From IMG/VR virus record IMGVR_UViG_3300003324_000440, positions 1 through 64,000 of that record: a stretch of DNA of 64,000 nt; one strand, given 5' to 3'. Position 1 is the first letter of the stretch; every line of letters starts with the position of its first letter. The notes under the pieces were generated by a model. The model had not been told where the DNA came from. It saw nothing but the letters and a program-made list of their open reading frames with translations, and did no database searches. Positions 7,044-15,948 of this stretch are shown here, piece by piece. This DNA is from a virus. Position numbers and translations under genes: made by a program.

Positions 7044-8708
7044 ATGTCCCGCTCCCGTAGCCGCCGCCCGCGTAGCGCGACCCCGGTCGCCGCGACAGGC
7101 GTGCTGGACCGTGACGACCTGTTGGCCCGGCTCGAGGCCGAGGCGAACAACGTCGAGATCCTCCGTGAGTCGATCGCTGAGCTCGAGCTCGCGATGGAGG
7201 ACGTCGGCTGGCAGCGGCTGGTTGCGCAGGGCGAGCAGGAGTTCACCCGCGACGGGCTGCGGCAGATCACCGCCGTGTGCCGCCTGTACGGCCTGAAGAA
7301 CCCGGTCATCAAGCGCGGCCTGACCTTGCGCCAGGTGTACGTGTTCGGGCAGGGCGTCGAGGTCACCGCGCGGGCGAACGGCAAAAGGCACAGCGGCGAG
7401 CAGGATGTCAACGCCGTGCTGCAGGCGTTCCTCGACGATGCGGGGAACCGGCGGGCGGTGTTCGGCGCGGAGGCGCAGTCGCGGCTCGAGCGGGCGTTGG
7501 GTACTGACGGGAACCTGTTCCTGTCGCTGTGGACGCGGCCCAAGAGCGGCCGGGTGCAGGTGCGGCTGTTGCCGTGGGACGAGGTCACTGACGTCATTTC
7601 GAACCCGGACGACTCGAGCGAGCCGTGGTTCTACCGGCGGCAGTGGACGGCGCAGGAGGTCGACCCGGCGACGGGGGTGCCACGGAGCACCGAGTTGCGG
7701 GTGGCGCTGTACCCGGCGGTCGGCTACCGGCCGACGTCGCGCCCTCGGACCGTCGGCGGGGTCGAGGTGCGGTGGGACGCGCCGGTCAGGCATGTGAAGG
7801 TCAACGACCTGGAAGGCTGGCGCTGGGGCGTCCCCGACGTGTACGCGGCCGTCGACTGGGCGAAGGCGTACAAGGATTTCCTCGAGGACTGGGCTCGGCT
7901 GGTCAAGTCGCTGAGCCGGTACGCGTGGCGGACGACCGCGAAGGGCGCGGGGCAGGCCGCCGCGATCCGCGCGAAGGTCGCCGCCGCACCGTCGACGAAC
8001 TCGACGACCGGGGCACCGAACGGGGTGGGTGCGACCGCGATCCTCGGCGCCGACCAGGTGTTGGAGGCGATCCCGAAGACCGGCGCGACGATCGACGCCG
8101 AGTCGGGCCGCCCCCTCGCGATGATGGGCGCCGCCGCGCTGGGCGTGCCGGTGACGATGCTGCTCGCCGACCCGGGGCAGACGGGCGCGCGGGCGACGGC
8201 GGAGACGCTCGACCAGCCAACCGAGCTCGAGATGGAGTCCCGCCGTTCACTGTGGACGGACGTGCTGCGGGACATGTGCGAGTACGTGGTCCGCGAGTCG
8301 GTGCGTGCGCCGCAGGGTGCGTTGAAGGGGACGTTGCGGGCGGACGACGACCGTGAGGTGCTCGCGCTGGCGGGCGACACCGAGGCGACCATTGATGTGG
8401 CGTGGCCGGACCTGAAAGACCTGGACCCGGCGGGCGTGGTGGCGTCGGTGGTGGCCGCCGCGTCGACGATGACGGTCCCGCCGGAGATCACGTTGCGGCT
8501 GCTGTTGCAGGCGCTCGGCGTCCGCAGCGTGGACGAGGTCGTGGACGCGATGGTCGACGAGGACGGCAACTTCATGTGGCCGGGCACCCCGCCGATCGCG
8601 GCCGCGCCGAACACGGACCCGGGGTCGATGCTGCCCGACGATATGCCTGACGAGCCGCCGGCGGACAACGTGGAGCCGGTCGACCAGACGAGCGGAGCAA
8701 CCCCCTGA
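7044..8708 (+). CDS. Portal protein
   Basis: 554 residues. The dodecameric portal forms the DNA entry vertex and the docking site for terminase and connectors. Position after TerL, length, an acidic C-terminus and the mixed alpha/beta core (NLFLSLWTRPKSGRVQVR, EVTDVISNPDD, VKSLSRYAWRTTAKG) fit actinophage portals. ATG 7044 has GAGCGGGGG before it; a TTG at 7029 overlapping the TerL stop is an alternative start. The stop overlaps the next ATG by one base. Confidence 0.9.
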   Translation: MSRSRSRRPRSATPVAATGVLDRDDLLARLEAEANNVEILRESIAELELAMEDVGWQRLVAQGEQEFTRDGLRQITAVCRLYGLKNPVIKRGLTLRQVYVFGQGVEVTARANGKRHSGEQDVNAVLQAFLDDAGNRRAVFGAEAQSRLERALGTDGNLFLSLWTRPKSGRVQVRLLPWDEVTDVISNPDDSSEPWFYRRQWTAQEVDPATGVPRSTELRVALYPAVGYRPTSRPRTVGGVEVRWDAPVRHVKVNDLEGWRWGVPDVYAAVDWAKAYKDFLEDWARLVKSLSRYAWRTTAKGAGQAAAIRAKVAAAPSTNSTTGAPNGVGATAILGADQVLEAIPKTGATIDAESGRPLAMMGAAALGVPVTMLLADPGQTGARATAETLDQPTELEMESRRSLWTDVLRDMCEYVVRESVRAPQGALKGTLRADDDREVLALAGDTEATIDVAWPDLKDLDPAGVVASVVAAASTMTVPPEITLRLLLQALGVRSVDEVVDAMVDEDGNFMWPGTPPIAAAPNTDPGSMLPDDMPDEPPADNVEPVDQTSGATP

Positions 8709-9019
8709 TGGCACGCCACACTGTTGAACTGGAAGGCCCGGGAATCGGTCCGTACCGGTTGCTCGTCGACGGCATTGACTTGTCGACCGTCGTCGCACAG
8801 GGCGGGTTGACGCTCGCCTGGGATGACGCCTTGCCGGTGGTCACGCTTCGACTGGTACCGAGCTTCGGTGTTCGGCTGAAGCTCGACGACGCGCAGGTGC
8901 GACTCATCGAGACGTTGCGCAGCGAGCCACCCGAGGTCGACAGCGAAGCGCCTGCGGTGCCTCGCATGACGGCGAAGCCGCCGGCCGACACGTCTTGGCT
9001 CGTGACGACCAGCACCTAA
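8708..9019 (+). CDS. Small hypothetical protein between portal and minor head protein
   Basis: 103 residues. The first 85 are beta-rich (ELEGPGIGPYRLLVDGIDLS, DDALPVVTLRLVPS), the rest Pro/Thr-rich. The start overlaps the portal stop (TGATG). A small gene at this place is common in actinophages; function unknown. Confidence 0.65.
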   Translation: MARHTVELEGPGIGPYRLLVDGIDLSTVVAQGGLTLAWDDALPVVTLRLVPSFGVRLKLDDAQVRLIETLRSEPPEVDSEAPAVPRMTAKPPADTSWLVTTST

Positions 9020-9022
9020 CCA

Positions 9023-10108
9023 ATGCCGGTCACCCGCGAGACGTTGTCGTTGGTTCGCCGGCTGCGTGTTGAGGTCGGGTCGGAGGCCGATGCCAGCGTC
9101 AGGGCGCTGGTGAAGGCGTGGGGCCGGGCGTGGGACGAGATCGCCGGGCAATGGCGCGACGGCGTGTCGGACCTCGTGGCGCTGCAGGCGCAGTTGCAAC
9201 GGTGGCCGCACGCATGGGAGGTCAGCCGCGTCGGCCGTCTCCGCCGCGCGCTGCAGGCCGCAGAGCAGTCGCTGACCGCCCTCGCCCAGCAGACTGGCGT
9301 CACCGTCTCCACGGCGGCGGGTGGGGTCATCGCCGCGACCGCCGCCGCTGAGCCAGCGGTCTTGGCCAGCCAGCTACCCGCCGCGTCGCGGGCCGCCGCC
9401 GCGGTCACGTTCGCCGACCGGTTGCCGAAGCTGGCGCTCGACGCGGTCGTGCACCGCACCACCCAACGGATCACCGCCGTGTCCCGGCCCCTGTCGGCCG
9501 CCGCGTACGAGGCGATGCAGCGGGAGCTCATCCGGGGTGTGGCGGTTGGGGACAACCCGCGTGAGACCGGGCGGCGGATGGTCGCGAGGGTGCGGGGCGC
9601 GTTCGATGGCGGGCTGGTCCGGGCGACGACGGTGGCGCGGACCGAGGTGCTCGATGCGTACCGGGAGGCGTCCCGTGCGTCGCACACGGCGAACAGCGAC
9701 GTCGTTTCCGGCTATCGCTGGCAGGCCACTTTGGACCGTCGGACCTGTGTCGCATGCCTTGCGATGAACGGTGAGACGTTCGGGGTGACCGAGTCCGGCC
9801 CGGCGGACCACCAGAACGGCCGGTGCGCCCGGGTGCCCGTGCTCCGTAGTTGGCGGCAGCTTGGCATCAGTCTCGACGAACCGCCCGACCGGTTCCCCGA
9901 CGCCCGTGCCTGGTTCGCGGGGCTCCCCGAAGACCAGCAGGTCGAGATGATGGGCGCCACGCGGCACGCGCTCTGGTCGTCCGGCCGGGTCGGCTGGGAC
10001 GACCTCGCCCCCCGCCGCAGCACCAGCGGATGGCGCGACTCGTACACCCCGACGTCGCTGCGGGACCTGCAACGGGCCGCCGACCGGCGCGCCTTCGCCA
10101 ACGTCTGA
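9023..10108 (+). CDS. Minor head protein, Mu gpF-like (MuF)
   Basis: 361 residues. MuF-family proteins are minor capsid components needed for head morphogenesis and are probably injected or bound near the portal. The diagnostic C-terminal part is ARTEVLDAYREASRAS (205-220), YRWQATLDRRTCVACLAMNG (231-250) and DHQNGRCARVP (262-272): paired Cys/His residues of the MuF fold. The N-terminal 200 residues are helical. Position between portal and capsid protease agrees. Confidence 0.88.
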   Translation: MPVTRETLSLVRRLRVEVGSEADASVRALVKAWGRAWDEIAGQWRDGVSDLVALQAQLQRWPHAWEVSRVGRLRRALQAAEQSLTALAQQTGVTVSTAAGGVIAATAAAEPAVLASQLPAASRAAAAVTFADRLPKLALDAVVHRTTQRITAVSRPLSAAAYEAMQRELIRGVAVGDNPRETGRRMVARVRGAFDGGLVRATTVARTEVLDAYREASRASHTANSDVVSGYRWQATLDRRTCVACLAMNGETFGVTESGPADHQNGRCARVPVLRSWRQLGISLDEPPDRFPDARAWFAGLPEDQQVEMMGATRHALWSSGRVGWDDLAPRRSTSGWRDSYTPTSLRDLQRAADRRAFANV

Positions 10109-10152
10109 CCGTCCACACGCGACATCCACAACCTGTTGACCGGAGGTGGCTC

Positions 10153-10302
10153 GTGCTGGTCGTGCTGCTCATCCTCGCCGGGATCGGGCTTCACATCGTT
10201 GCCGGGCTGAAGGTCAGTGGTCGGCACTTCGACCCGGCGTACTTCGGCTGGGCGTGCCTCGCCGCAGCGTTCTTCAGTGCCGTCCTCGCGAAAGCGTTCT
10301 AG
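10153..10302 (+). CDS. Small two-helix membrane protein
   Basis: 49 residues from GTG 10153, with CCGGAGGTG close upstream. Two hydrophobic segments (LVVLLILAGIGLHIVAGL and FGWACLAAAFFSAVLA) are joined by a short polar loop. It lies inside the head gene operon, 44 bases after MuF. Similar tiny membrane proteins occur here in other actinophages; role unknown. Confidence 0.6.
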   Translation: MLVVLLILAGIGLHIVAGLKVSGRHFDPAYFGWACLAAAFFSAVLAKAF

Positions 10303-10311
10303 GGAGCCCGC

Positions 10312-12525
10312 ATGTCGTACCGCCTCGGGCCGACCACCCGTACGGTGATGGCCGCTGCCGAGTCGGTCGGCACGTTGACCCGCACCTCGGTCGCGTCGGG
10401 TGGGCCGCTGTCGTCGACGTACACGCTGACGACGACCGGCAATGAGCCGCAGGCTGTCGAGGCGCTCGTTGCCGCAGTCGAGGCGAAGGTGTCCGACAAG
10501 CCGTGGTCCGACTTCGGCCAGGCCGACTACGACATGGGCCAGTGGCACCGCGCGTGCGTGCTGCACCGCCACGACGGCGACCCCATGGCGAAGACGGACT
10601 GTTCGCTGCCCATCCGCGAGCCGGACGGCACGCTGAACCGCAACGGGGTCCACGCCGCCGCGTCCCGCATCGGGTCCGTCAAGGGCGCGACCGCCGCGCA
10701 GAAGAAGGCCGCCGCGAAGGCGCTGGTCGCCGCGTACAAGATGATGAAGGAAGACCCGCCGGAGTCGTTGATGTCGATGGCCGGCATGGCGGGCGAGGCC
10801 GTAGCTGGCCAACCGTCGGGCGCGCGGACCGCAGTACGCGAGACACCAACGGTGGTCGGCCCCGTCGAGGGACATGCAGGTCACTACCTTGTGCAGCTCA
10901 TCCGCGCGGGCTGGTCGCTCAACTCCGTCTACTACAGCGCCGAGGTGCTCCGCCGCGACGGCGCGAAGGCATGGCCCAGGGGCACCCTCAACTATGTCGA
11001 CCACGACACCGACGCCGAGGAAGAGGCCCGCCCGGCGGGGAGCCTGCTGCGGCTCGCGTCGTACCAGACCACTGACGCCCGCTGGGACGAGCAACGGCAG
11101 GCGCTCGTCGCCGAGGTGCGCGTGTTCTCGCACTGGCGCGAGGCTGTCGCCGAGTGGGCCGCGAGCAACGCGATCGGCATGTCGATCCGGGCGTGGGTGT
11201 ACGCCGAGGACGGCGAGGCCGAAGGCCGCAAGGGGCTTGTGGTGACAGGTATCGCCGAAGGCCGGTCGTGCGACTACGTGACCGTCCCGGCGGCCGGTGG
11301 CGCCATCATCGCTGCCCTGGAGTCGGTGCGGCACCGCACGGTGGCCGAGGCGCGCAACGTAGGCGCCTGGCTGGAGTCCCGCCTGCATCTTGCCCTGACC
11401 CAGTTGGGCGACGACATGTACGGCGACGGCCGGCTCACCCGCGACGAGCGGATCACCCTGTCGTCGGCGATCGGCGACGCGCTCACCGCGTACACCGCCC
11501 GGGTCGAGGCGGACGCGCCGCAACTGTACGAGCGGGACCTGTGGTCGTACCCGGAGCCTGCCGCCACCTCCGCCGAGGAAGCCCGGCGGGCGGCAGAGGC
11601 GTCGTACGACCAGTTGCGCTCCCGGCTCGACTACGCGATCGGCGAACTGTACGGCGACGGCGCGTACACGTGGGTGCGGGACTTCGACCCTGACGCGGGC
11701 GTCGTCTGGTTCGACATCTGCCCGAAGGACTTGACGGCCACGACCTACCAGCAGTCGTACACGGCCGACGCCGACGGGGCTGTGTCGCTGGACGGCGACC
11801 GCGTCGAGGTGATCGCCCGCGTGGTGTACGAGCCCGTACCCGAGGCTGCGGCCGAAGCCATAGCAACCCCCGAACAAGACGTGACGGACGGCGCCCCGCC
11901 GACCGTACCGAACCCAACCATCGAGGAGGAGCCGACGATGTCGGAAACTCAGACCGGCGCACCGCCGGTACCGGCGGGGACGGCACCGGTCGTCGACACC
12001 CCGCCCGGCGTCACCACAACCACGGCCACCGAAGCGGCACCCAACGCGGCGATGGTGTCTGCGATGGAGTCGCTCACCGCGCGGCTCGCCGAACTCGCTG
12101 AGCAGAACGCGGCTCTGGCCGCGCGGCAGGACGAGCGGGACCGCGCCGACCGGACCCGCGCCAACCGCAAGCAGGCCCGCGAGGCTGTCGCTGCCGCGCT
12201 CGCCGCGCCCGAGGTGCCGGCCGGGCTGCGGCAGCAGATCGGCCCCCGCGTCACCGCCGCCGTGGTCGAGCACGTACCGACCACCGACACCGGCGACGTC
12301 GACACCGTCCGGCTCGCCGAGGCCATCCAGGCGGCGATCGCGAACGAGTCGACCTACGCCGCCGCGCTGCTCGAGTCGGCCGGCTACGGCCGCCCGTCCG
12401 GGCTCGGCGCGCACGTCCCGGCGCAGCAGACCACCGAGGACTTCGAGAAGGCGCTCGCCGAGGACTTCGCCGCGATCGGTATGAGCCCGGAACTGGCCGC
12501 TGTCGCGGCACGCGGAAGGGGCTGA
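10312..12525 (+). CDS. Capsid maturation protease fused in frame to scaffold
   Basis: 737 residues. Residues 50-145 have an all-helical cation-rich module (WSDFGQADYDMGQWHRACVL, AAQKKAAAKALVAAYKMMKE) seen at the front of actinophage proteases. Residues 175-345 form the protease-like domain (GHAGHYLVQLIRAGWSLNS through VVTGIAEGRSCDYVTVPAAG) with candidate catalytic His and Ser residues. The last 195 residues are an Ala/Glu/Arg-rich coiled coil, as in scaffolds. A strong internal start at 11938 suggests separate scaffold synthesis, like lambda C/Nu3. The catalytic assignment is tentative. Confidence 0.8.
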   Translation: MSYRLGPTTRTVMAAAESVGTLTRTSVASGGPLSSTYTLTTTGNEPQAVEALVAAVEAKVSDKPWSDFGQADYDMGQWHRACVLHRHDGDPMAKTDCSLPIREPDGTLNRNGVHAAASRIGSVKGATAAQKKAAAKALVAAYKMMKEDPPESLMSMAGMAGEAVAGQPSGARTAVRETPTVVGPVEGHAGHYLVQLIRAGWSLNSVYYSAEVLRRDGAKAWPRGTLNYVDHDTDAEEEARPAGSLLRLASYQTTDARWDEQRQALVAEVRVFSHWREAVAEWAASNAIGMSIRAWVYAEDGEAEGRKGLVVTGIAEGRSCDYVTVPAAGGAIIAALESVRHRTVAEARNVGAWLESRLHLALTQLGDDMYGDGRLTRDERITLSSAIGDALTAYTARVEADAPQLYERDLWSYPEPAATSAEEARRAAEASYDQLRSRLDYAIGELYGDGAYTWVRDFDPDAGVVWFDICPKDLTATTYQQSYTADADGAVSLDGDRVEVIARVVYEPVPEAAAEAIATPEQDVTDGAPPTVPNPTIEEEPTMSETQTGAPPVPAGTAPVVDTPPGVTTTTATEAAPNAAMVSAMESLTARLAELAEQNAALAARQDERDRADRTRANRKQAREAVAAALAAPEVPAGLRQQIGPRVTAAVVEHVPTTDTGDVDTVRLAEAIQAAIANESTYAAALLESAGYGRPSGLGAHVPAQQTTEDFEKALAEDFAAIGMSPELAAVAARGRG
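11938..12525 (+). CDS. Nested scaffold protein translated from an internal start
   Basis: 195 residues identical to the C-terminus of the protease gene, beginning at Met543. CGAGGAGGAG lies 5 bases before the ATG, far better than chance in this composition. The sequence has a Pro/Thr linker, a coiled coil (MESLTARLAELAEQNAALAA, then the Arg/Lys segment) and a C-terminal helix probably binding capsid protein. Separate scaffold expression is inferred from this site and the lambda precedent. Confidence 0.6.
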   Translation: MSETQTGAPPVPAGTAPVVDTPPGVTTTTATEAAPNAAMVSAMESLTARLAELAEQNAALAARQDERDRADRTRANRKQAREAVAAALAAPEVPAGLRQQIGPRVTAAVVEHVPTTDTGDVDTVRLAEAIQAAIANESTYAAALLESAGYGRPSGLGAHVPAQQTTEDFEKALAEDFAAIGMSPELAAVAARGRG

Positions 12526-12529
12526 CCTG

Positions 12530-12883
12530 ATGGCGAAGAACGCGGTCTACATGTGGACCAAGTCGCGTCCGCTCACCTGCTCGGACCCGGCAACCCCCGC
12601 ATCCGGGGACCCGGTGCTGTGCGGGCAGATCCCCGGCGTCGCGCTCGCCGCCGAGGATGCCGCCGGCGTGACCACGGTGGCGCTGAACGGGGCGTTCGAC
12701 CTGTCCGTCAAGGGCATCGACGGCTCCGGCAACTCCGCCGTCGCGCTCGGCGACAACATCTACTACGTCACCGGCGACACGCCGAAACTGTCGAAGAAGG
12801 CGACCGGGGTGTTCTTCGGCCGCGCGCTCGGCACGGTCTCCTCGTCGGCGACGGCCACGATCACCGTTGAGGTTGGTGCCTGA
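12530..12883 (+). CDS. Capsid decoration protein, DUF2190-like
   Basis: 117 residues, beta-rich. The pattern GQIPGVALAAEDAAGVTTVA, FDLSVKGID, GDNIYYV and VFFGRALGTVSSSATATITV matches the DUF2190 type of head decoration or stabilisation protein that usually sits just before the major capsid gene. The stop overlaps the capsid start (TGATG). Confidence 0.75.
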   Translation: MAKNAVYMWTKSRPLTCSDPATPASGDPVLCGQIPGVALAAEDAAGVTTVALNGAFDLSVKGIDGSGNSAVALGDNIYYVTGDTPKLSKKATGVFFGRALGTVSSSATATITVEVGA

Positions 12884-14115
12884 TGACGATCGCAACCATC
12901 GACAGCCCGACCTCGACGCTCGGGCAGCTCGGCATGTACGAGGGCGGCACGGCCGCGTCCGCCACCGACGCGATCTACGCGTACGAGGGTCAGCGGCTCA
13001 ACCGCCGCGCCCGCCGCAACGAGGACCGCGAGTACCAGCGGCGCCTCGGCGGGCTGGTGCGGCTGTACCGGGACGTGGTGGAGGGCGACCGGCGCGCGGC
13101 GATCGCGTTCCGTGAGGCCATGTCCACGTCGGACTTTTCATACCTGTTCGGCGACGTGATCGACCGGCAGTTGCTGGCGGCGTACCAGACACGGCCGGTG
13201 CAGTGGTCGTCGATCGCGAAGCGCGGCCGGGTGCGGGACTTCCGCACCGTCAAGCGGTTCACGCTCGACGGCGGCGAGGCTGTGCTCGACGCGGTGAAGG
13301 AGCTCGCGCCGTACAAGCTCCGCTCCGTCACCGACGGGTCGTACTCGTACGCGGTCGGCAAGTACGGCGACAAGATCGCCGTGTCGTGGGAGTCCATCGT
13401 GGACGACGACCTCGGCGCGCTCGCGGACCTGCCGACCCGGCTCGGCAACGCCGCCCGCCGCACCGAGGAGCGGTTCGTGACGGCGCTGTACGCGTCGTCG
13501 ACCGGGCCGAACGGCACGTTCTTCTCGACGGCGCACAAGAACGTCATCAACTCGACGGTGCTCGGCACGGGCACGCCGACCAACCCGGCGCTGACGATCC
13601 AGGGCCTGCAGTACGCGATGCAGGCGCTGGCGCAGCAGGTCGACGCCGACTCGTCGCCGATCTACGTCGAGGGTGTCGTGCTCGTGGTGCCTCCGGCGCT
13701 CGAGGTGGCGGCGATGAACATCGTCAACGCGACCGAGGTGCTCGCGGCGACCGGCGGTGGCGACGGGACGGGCAACGACCAGTTGCGGGTCAACAACTGG
13801 ATGGCACGGCGGATCACGGTGCAGGTGAACCCGTGGCTGCCGATCATCTCGACGACGAACGGGAACACGTCGTGGTACCTGTTCGCCGACCCGAACGTGG
13901 GCCGTCCGGCGATGGAGGTCGGTTTCCTCATCGGGCACGAGACGCCGGAGCTGTGGGTGAAGTCGCCGAACGCGCAGCGGGTCGGCGGCGGCACGGTGGC
14001 TCCGGAGGAGGGTGACTTCGACAACGACGCCGTTCAGTACCGGGTCCGCCACGTCCTCGGCGGCACCCTGATGGAGTACCGCAGCGCTGTCGGCAGCAAC
14101 GGAAGTGGCGCCTGA
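12883..14115 (+). CDS. Major capsid protein (HK97 fold, Mu gpT-like)
   Basis: 410 residues. This subunit builds the icosahedral shell. Order and content agree with gpT-like capsid proteins: a helical N-arm (to about 85), then SDFSYLFGDVIDRQLLAAYQ, KRFTLDGGEAVLDAVKE, SYSYAVGKYGDKIAVSWESI (E-loop/P-domain region) and ERFVTALYASSTGPNGTFFS, ending with WYLFADPNVGRPAMEVGFLI and the A-domain strands. It follows the decoration gene with a one-base overlap. Confidence 0.9.
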   Translation: MTIATIDSPTSTLGQLGMYEGGTAASATDAIYAYEGQRLNRRARRNEDREYQRRLGGLVRLYRDVVEGDRRAAIAFREAMSTSDFSYLFGDVIDRQLLAAYQTRPVQWSSIAKRGRVRDFRTVKRFTLDGGEAVLDAVKELAPYKLRSVTDGSYSYAVGKYGDKIAVSWESIVDDDLGALADLPTRLGNAARRTEERFVTALYASSTGPNGTFFSTAHKNVINSTVLGTGTPTNPALTIQGLQYAMQALAQQVDADSSPIYVEGVVLVVPPALEVAAMNIVNATEVLAATGGGDGTGNDQLRVNNWMARRITVQVNPWLPIISTTNGNTSWYLFADPNVGRPAMEVGFLIGHETPELWVKSPNAQRVGGGTVAPEEGDFDNDAVQYRVRHVLGGTLMEYRSAVGSNGSGA

Positions 14116-14117
14116 CT

Positions 14118-14363
14118 GTGCCTGACCGGCACCTGCCCGACCCGCCGATCGGGCCTGACGGCCCGTACCTCGCCGCGATCCTCGACTCCCTCGACCGGAT
14201 CACGGCGCTGCTGGACGACCGGCTCCCATTGCGGGGGCCGGTCGGCCCAGCCGAAACCGAGACACGAGAACCTGCCATCCCGCCAGCCCCCGACGACGCC
14301 ATCGCCGTGCGCGAGCCGGCGCCCGCACGTAACCGAACGAAGCGACCAGGAAGGGGCCGATGA
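14118..14363 (+). CDS. Small Pro-rich protein after the capsid gene
   Basis: 81 residues from a GTG three bases after the capsid stop. One helix (YLAAILDSLDRITALLDDRL) is followed by a Pro/Ala/Arg-rich tail ending KRPGRGR. It overlaps the next start. Role unknown; perhaps a small head component. Confidence 0.55.
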   Translation: MPDRHLPDPPIGPDGPYLAAILDSLDRITALLDDRLPLRGPVGPAETETREPAIPPAPDDAIAVREPAPARNRTKRPGRGR

Positions 14364-14767
14364 TGGCCGTCCTCACCAACAAGGGCGTGGCCGGCGGCCT
14401 CGCCACCCTGGACACCAACGCGAAGCTCCCCACGGCGCAGTCGAGCGCCGCGCCGTCGTTCTCCGGTGACGCGACAGTTGCTGGCGACCTGATCCTGTCC
14501 GCAGCGGGTAAGGGCGTCTCCGTCAAGGAGGGCACGAACGCGAAGATGGGCACGGCGACGCTCTCGTCCGGCACGGCGACGGTCGCGACAACCGCCGTGA
14601 AGACCACGTCCCGCATCATGCTGACCGTGCAGTCGCTGGGGACGGTGACGGCGCCGAAGGCGGTCGCGGTGACAGCGCGGACCGCCGACACCTCATTCGT
14701 GATCACCTCGGCGGACAACACTGACACGTCGGTGGTCGCGTGGGTGATCCTTACCCCGTCGGCCTGA
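14360..14767 (+). CDS. Fibre-type structural protein
   Basis: 135 residues. The N-terminus GGLATLDTNAKLPTAQ is a fibre-shaft or attachment motif common in phage fibres. The C-terminal domain (ATLSSGTATVATTAVKTTSR, ARTADTSFVITSADNTDTS) is the beta-strand module found in tail-spike and head-fibre tips. Placed directly behind the capsid gene, it may decorate the head. Confidence 0.65.
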   Translation: MMAVLTNKGVAGGLATLDTNAKLPTAQSSAAPSFSGDATVAGDLILSAAGKGVSVKEGTNAKMGTATLSSGTATVATTAVKTTSRIMLTVQSLGTVTAPKAVAVTARTADTSFVITSADNTDTSVVAWVILTPSA

Positions 14768-14808
14768 CCGGCGGCTGGTGCTCGTAACAACGGTGGCGGG
14801 GTGATCCG

Positions 14809-15945
14809 ATGTCCCGCCACCTCGACAAGACGGCGCACGACTATGTGACGCTCGCGCCGGGCGCGGTCCCGGTCGGCGGTCCGGTCACGGTCGTGCTGGT
14901 GTTCCGGCTCGACGCCGGCGGCACGCACGACCTGATGGCGTCACAGACAGCCGGGTCGTCGCAGGTCTGGGCGCTGAACTGGTCTGGCGGGCAGGCGTTC
15001 GCGACGTTCGGCGGTGGGTTCCGCAGTGGTCAGACCGGCATGTCCGCCACGACCTGGTACATGTACGCGTTCAGCAAGGCCGCCGGGTCCGCGCTGGTCC
15101 GGGACCACCTGTGCGCCATGACCGCTGCCGGGCCGGCGGACACGTGGACGCACGCGAACATGACCGGCGTCATCGCCGACGGCACCGGCCCTATCGACCA
15201 CATCTGGTTGGGCAGGGCGTTTGGTGACTACCTCGGCGGGAACATTGCGGCGGCTGCCGTGTTCGCCGCGGTCCTGTCGGACGGCGCGGTCGAGGCCCTG
15301 CGCCCCGGCATCCAGGAGTGGGTCGACGCGGGCGCTGTCGCGTTGTGGGTCGGCGACAACGCCCCGATCACCGACCTCGCCGGTGGCGGCGCGAACCAGA
15401 CCGCCATCGCCGGTACCACCGTCGACCTGTCCACCGAACCGCCGGCTTTCTCGTACACCTTGGGGGTTACGGTGACGGTCAACACCCGTATCGTCGGCTC
15501 GGGGCTGGGCGCGTGGGTGAACCCGCCCTCGGGCGGCACCCCGTCCGTGCCCGCCGTCGTGCTCGTCGACGGGTCCGGGAACATCGTCAAGACAGTCGAC
15601 AACTCTGACGGCACCGCCACCCTCTCATCGAACGTGTCTGTCGCGCTCGAACCGGCCGCGTCCACTGTGGCGGTCGCGTTGACCGGCGCCGACCAGGTGA
15701 TCGCGGCGACCGCGAAGGACTACCGCGGGTTCAGCGTGCGGGAGACGACGGGCACGGCGGCGGCCGTCATCCGGTTGTACGACAACGCATCCACGAACTC
15801 GGGCACCATTCTCGAGGAGATCGGGCTCGCGCCGGGTGAGTCGGCACGGGAGTTCTACGGCGACGGCGGCGTCAAGGTGAGCAACGGGATCTACTGCGAC
15901 ATCGTGTCCGGCACCGTCACCGGCTCCGTGCGGACGGGGCAGTAA
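14809..15945 (+). CDS. Fibre protein with LamG/concanavalin-like domain
   Basis: 378 residues. The N-terminal 200 residues look like a jelly-roll lectin domain (VTVVLVFRLDAGGTHDLMAS, WYMYAFSKAAG, DHIWLGRAFGDYLGGNIAAA), which typically binds glycans. The second half has repeated beta segments (GNIVKTVDNSDGTATLSSNV) and a C-terminal domain like those on phage capsid fibres. Start is ATG 14809, 42 bases after the previous gene. It belongs to a four-gene fibre block; adsorption is the likely job. Confidence 0.65.
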   Translation: MSRHLDKTAHDYVTLAPGAVPVGGPVTVVLVFRLDAGGTHDLMASQTAGSSQVWALNWSGGQAFATFGGGFRSGQTGMSATTWYMYAFSKAAGSALVRDHLCAMTAAGPADTWTHANMTGVIADGTGPIDHIWLGRAFGDYLGGNIAAAAVFAAVLSDGAVEALRPGIQEWVDAGAVALWVGDNAPITDLAGGGANQTAIAGTTVDLSTEPPAFSYTLGVTVTVNTRIVGSGLGAWVNPPSGGTPSVPAVVLVDGSGNIVKTVDNSDGTATLSSNVSVALEPAASTVAVALTGADQVIAATAKDYRGFSVRETTGTAAAVIRLYDNASTNSGTILEEIGLAPGESAREFYGDGGVKVSNGIYCDIVSGTVTGSVRTGQ

Positions 15946-15948
15946 GCC

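Noticed and set aside
9712-12414. 900-residue leftward open frame
   Set aside because: It lies fully opposite the MuF and capsid protease genes, is Arg/Gly/Val-rich without recognisable domains, and reflects open antisense frames typical of high GC DNA.
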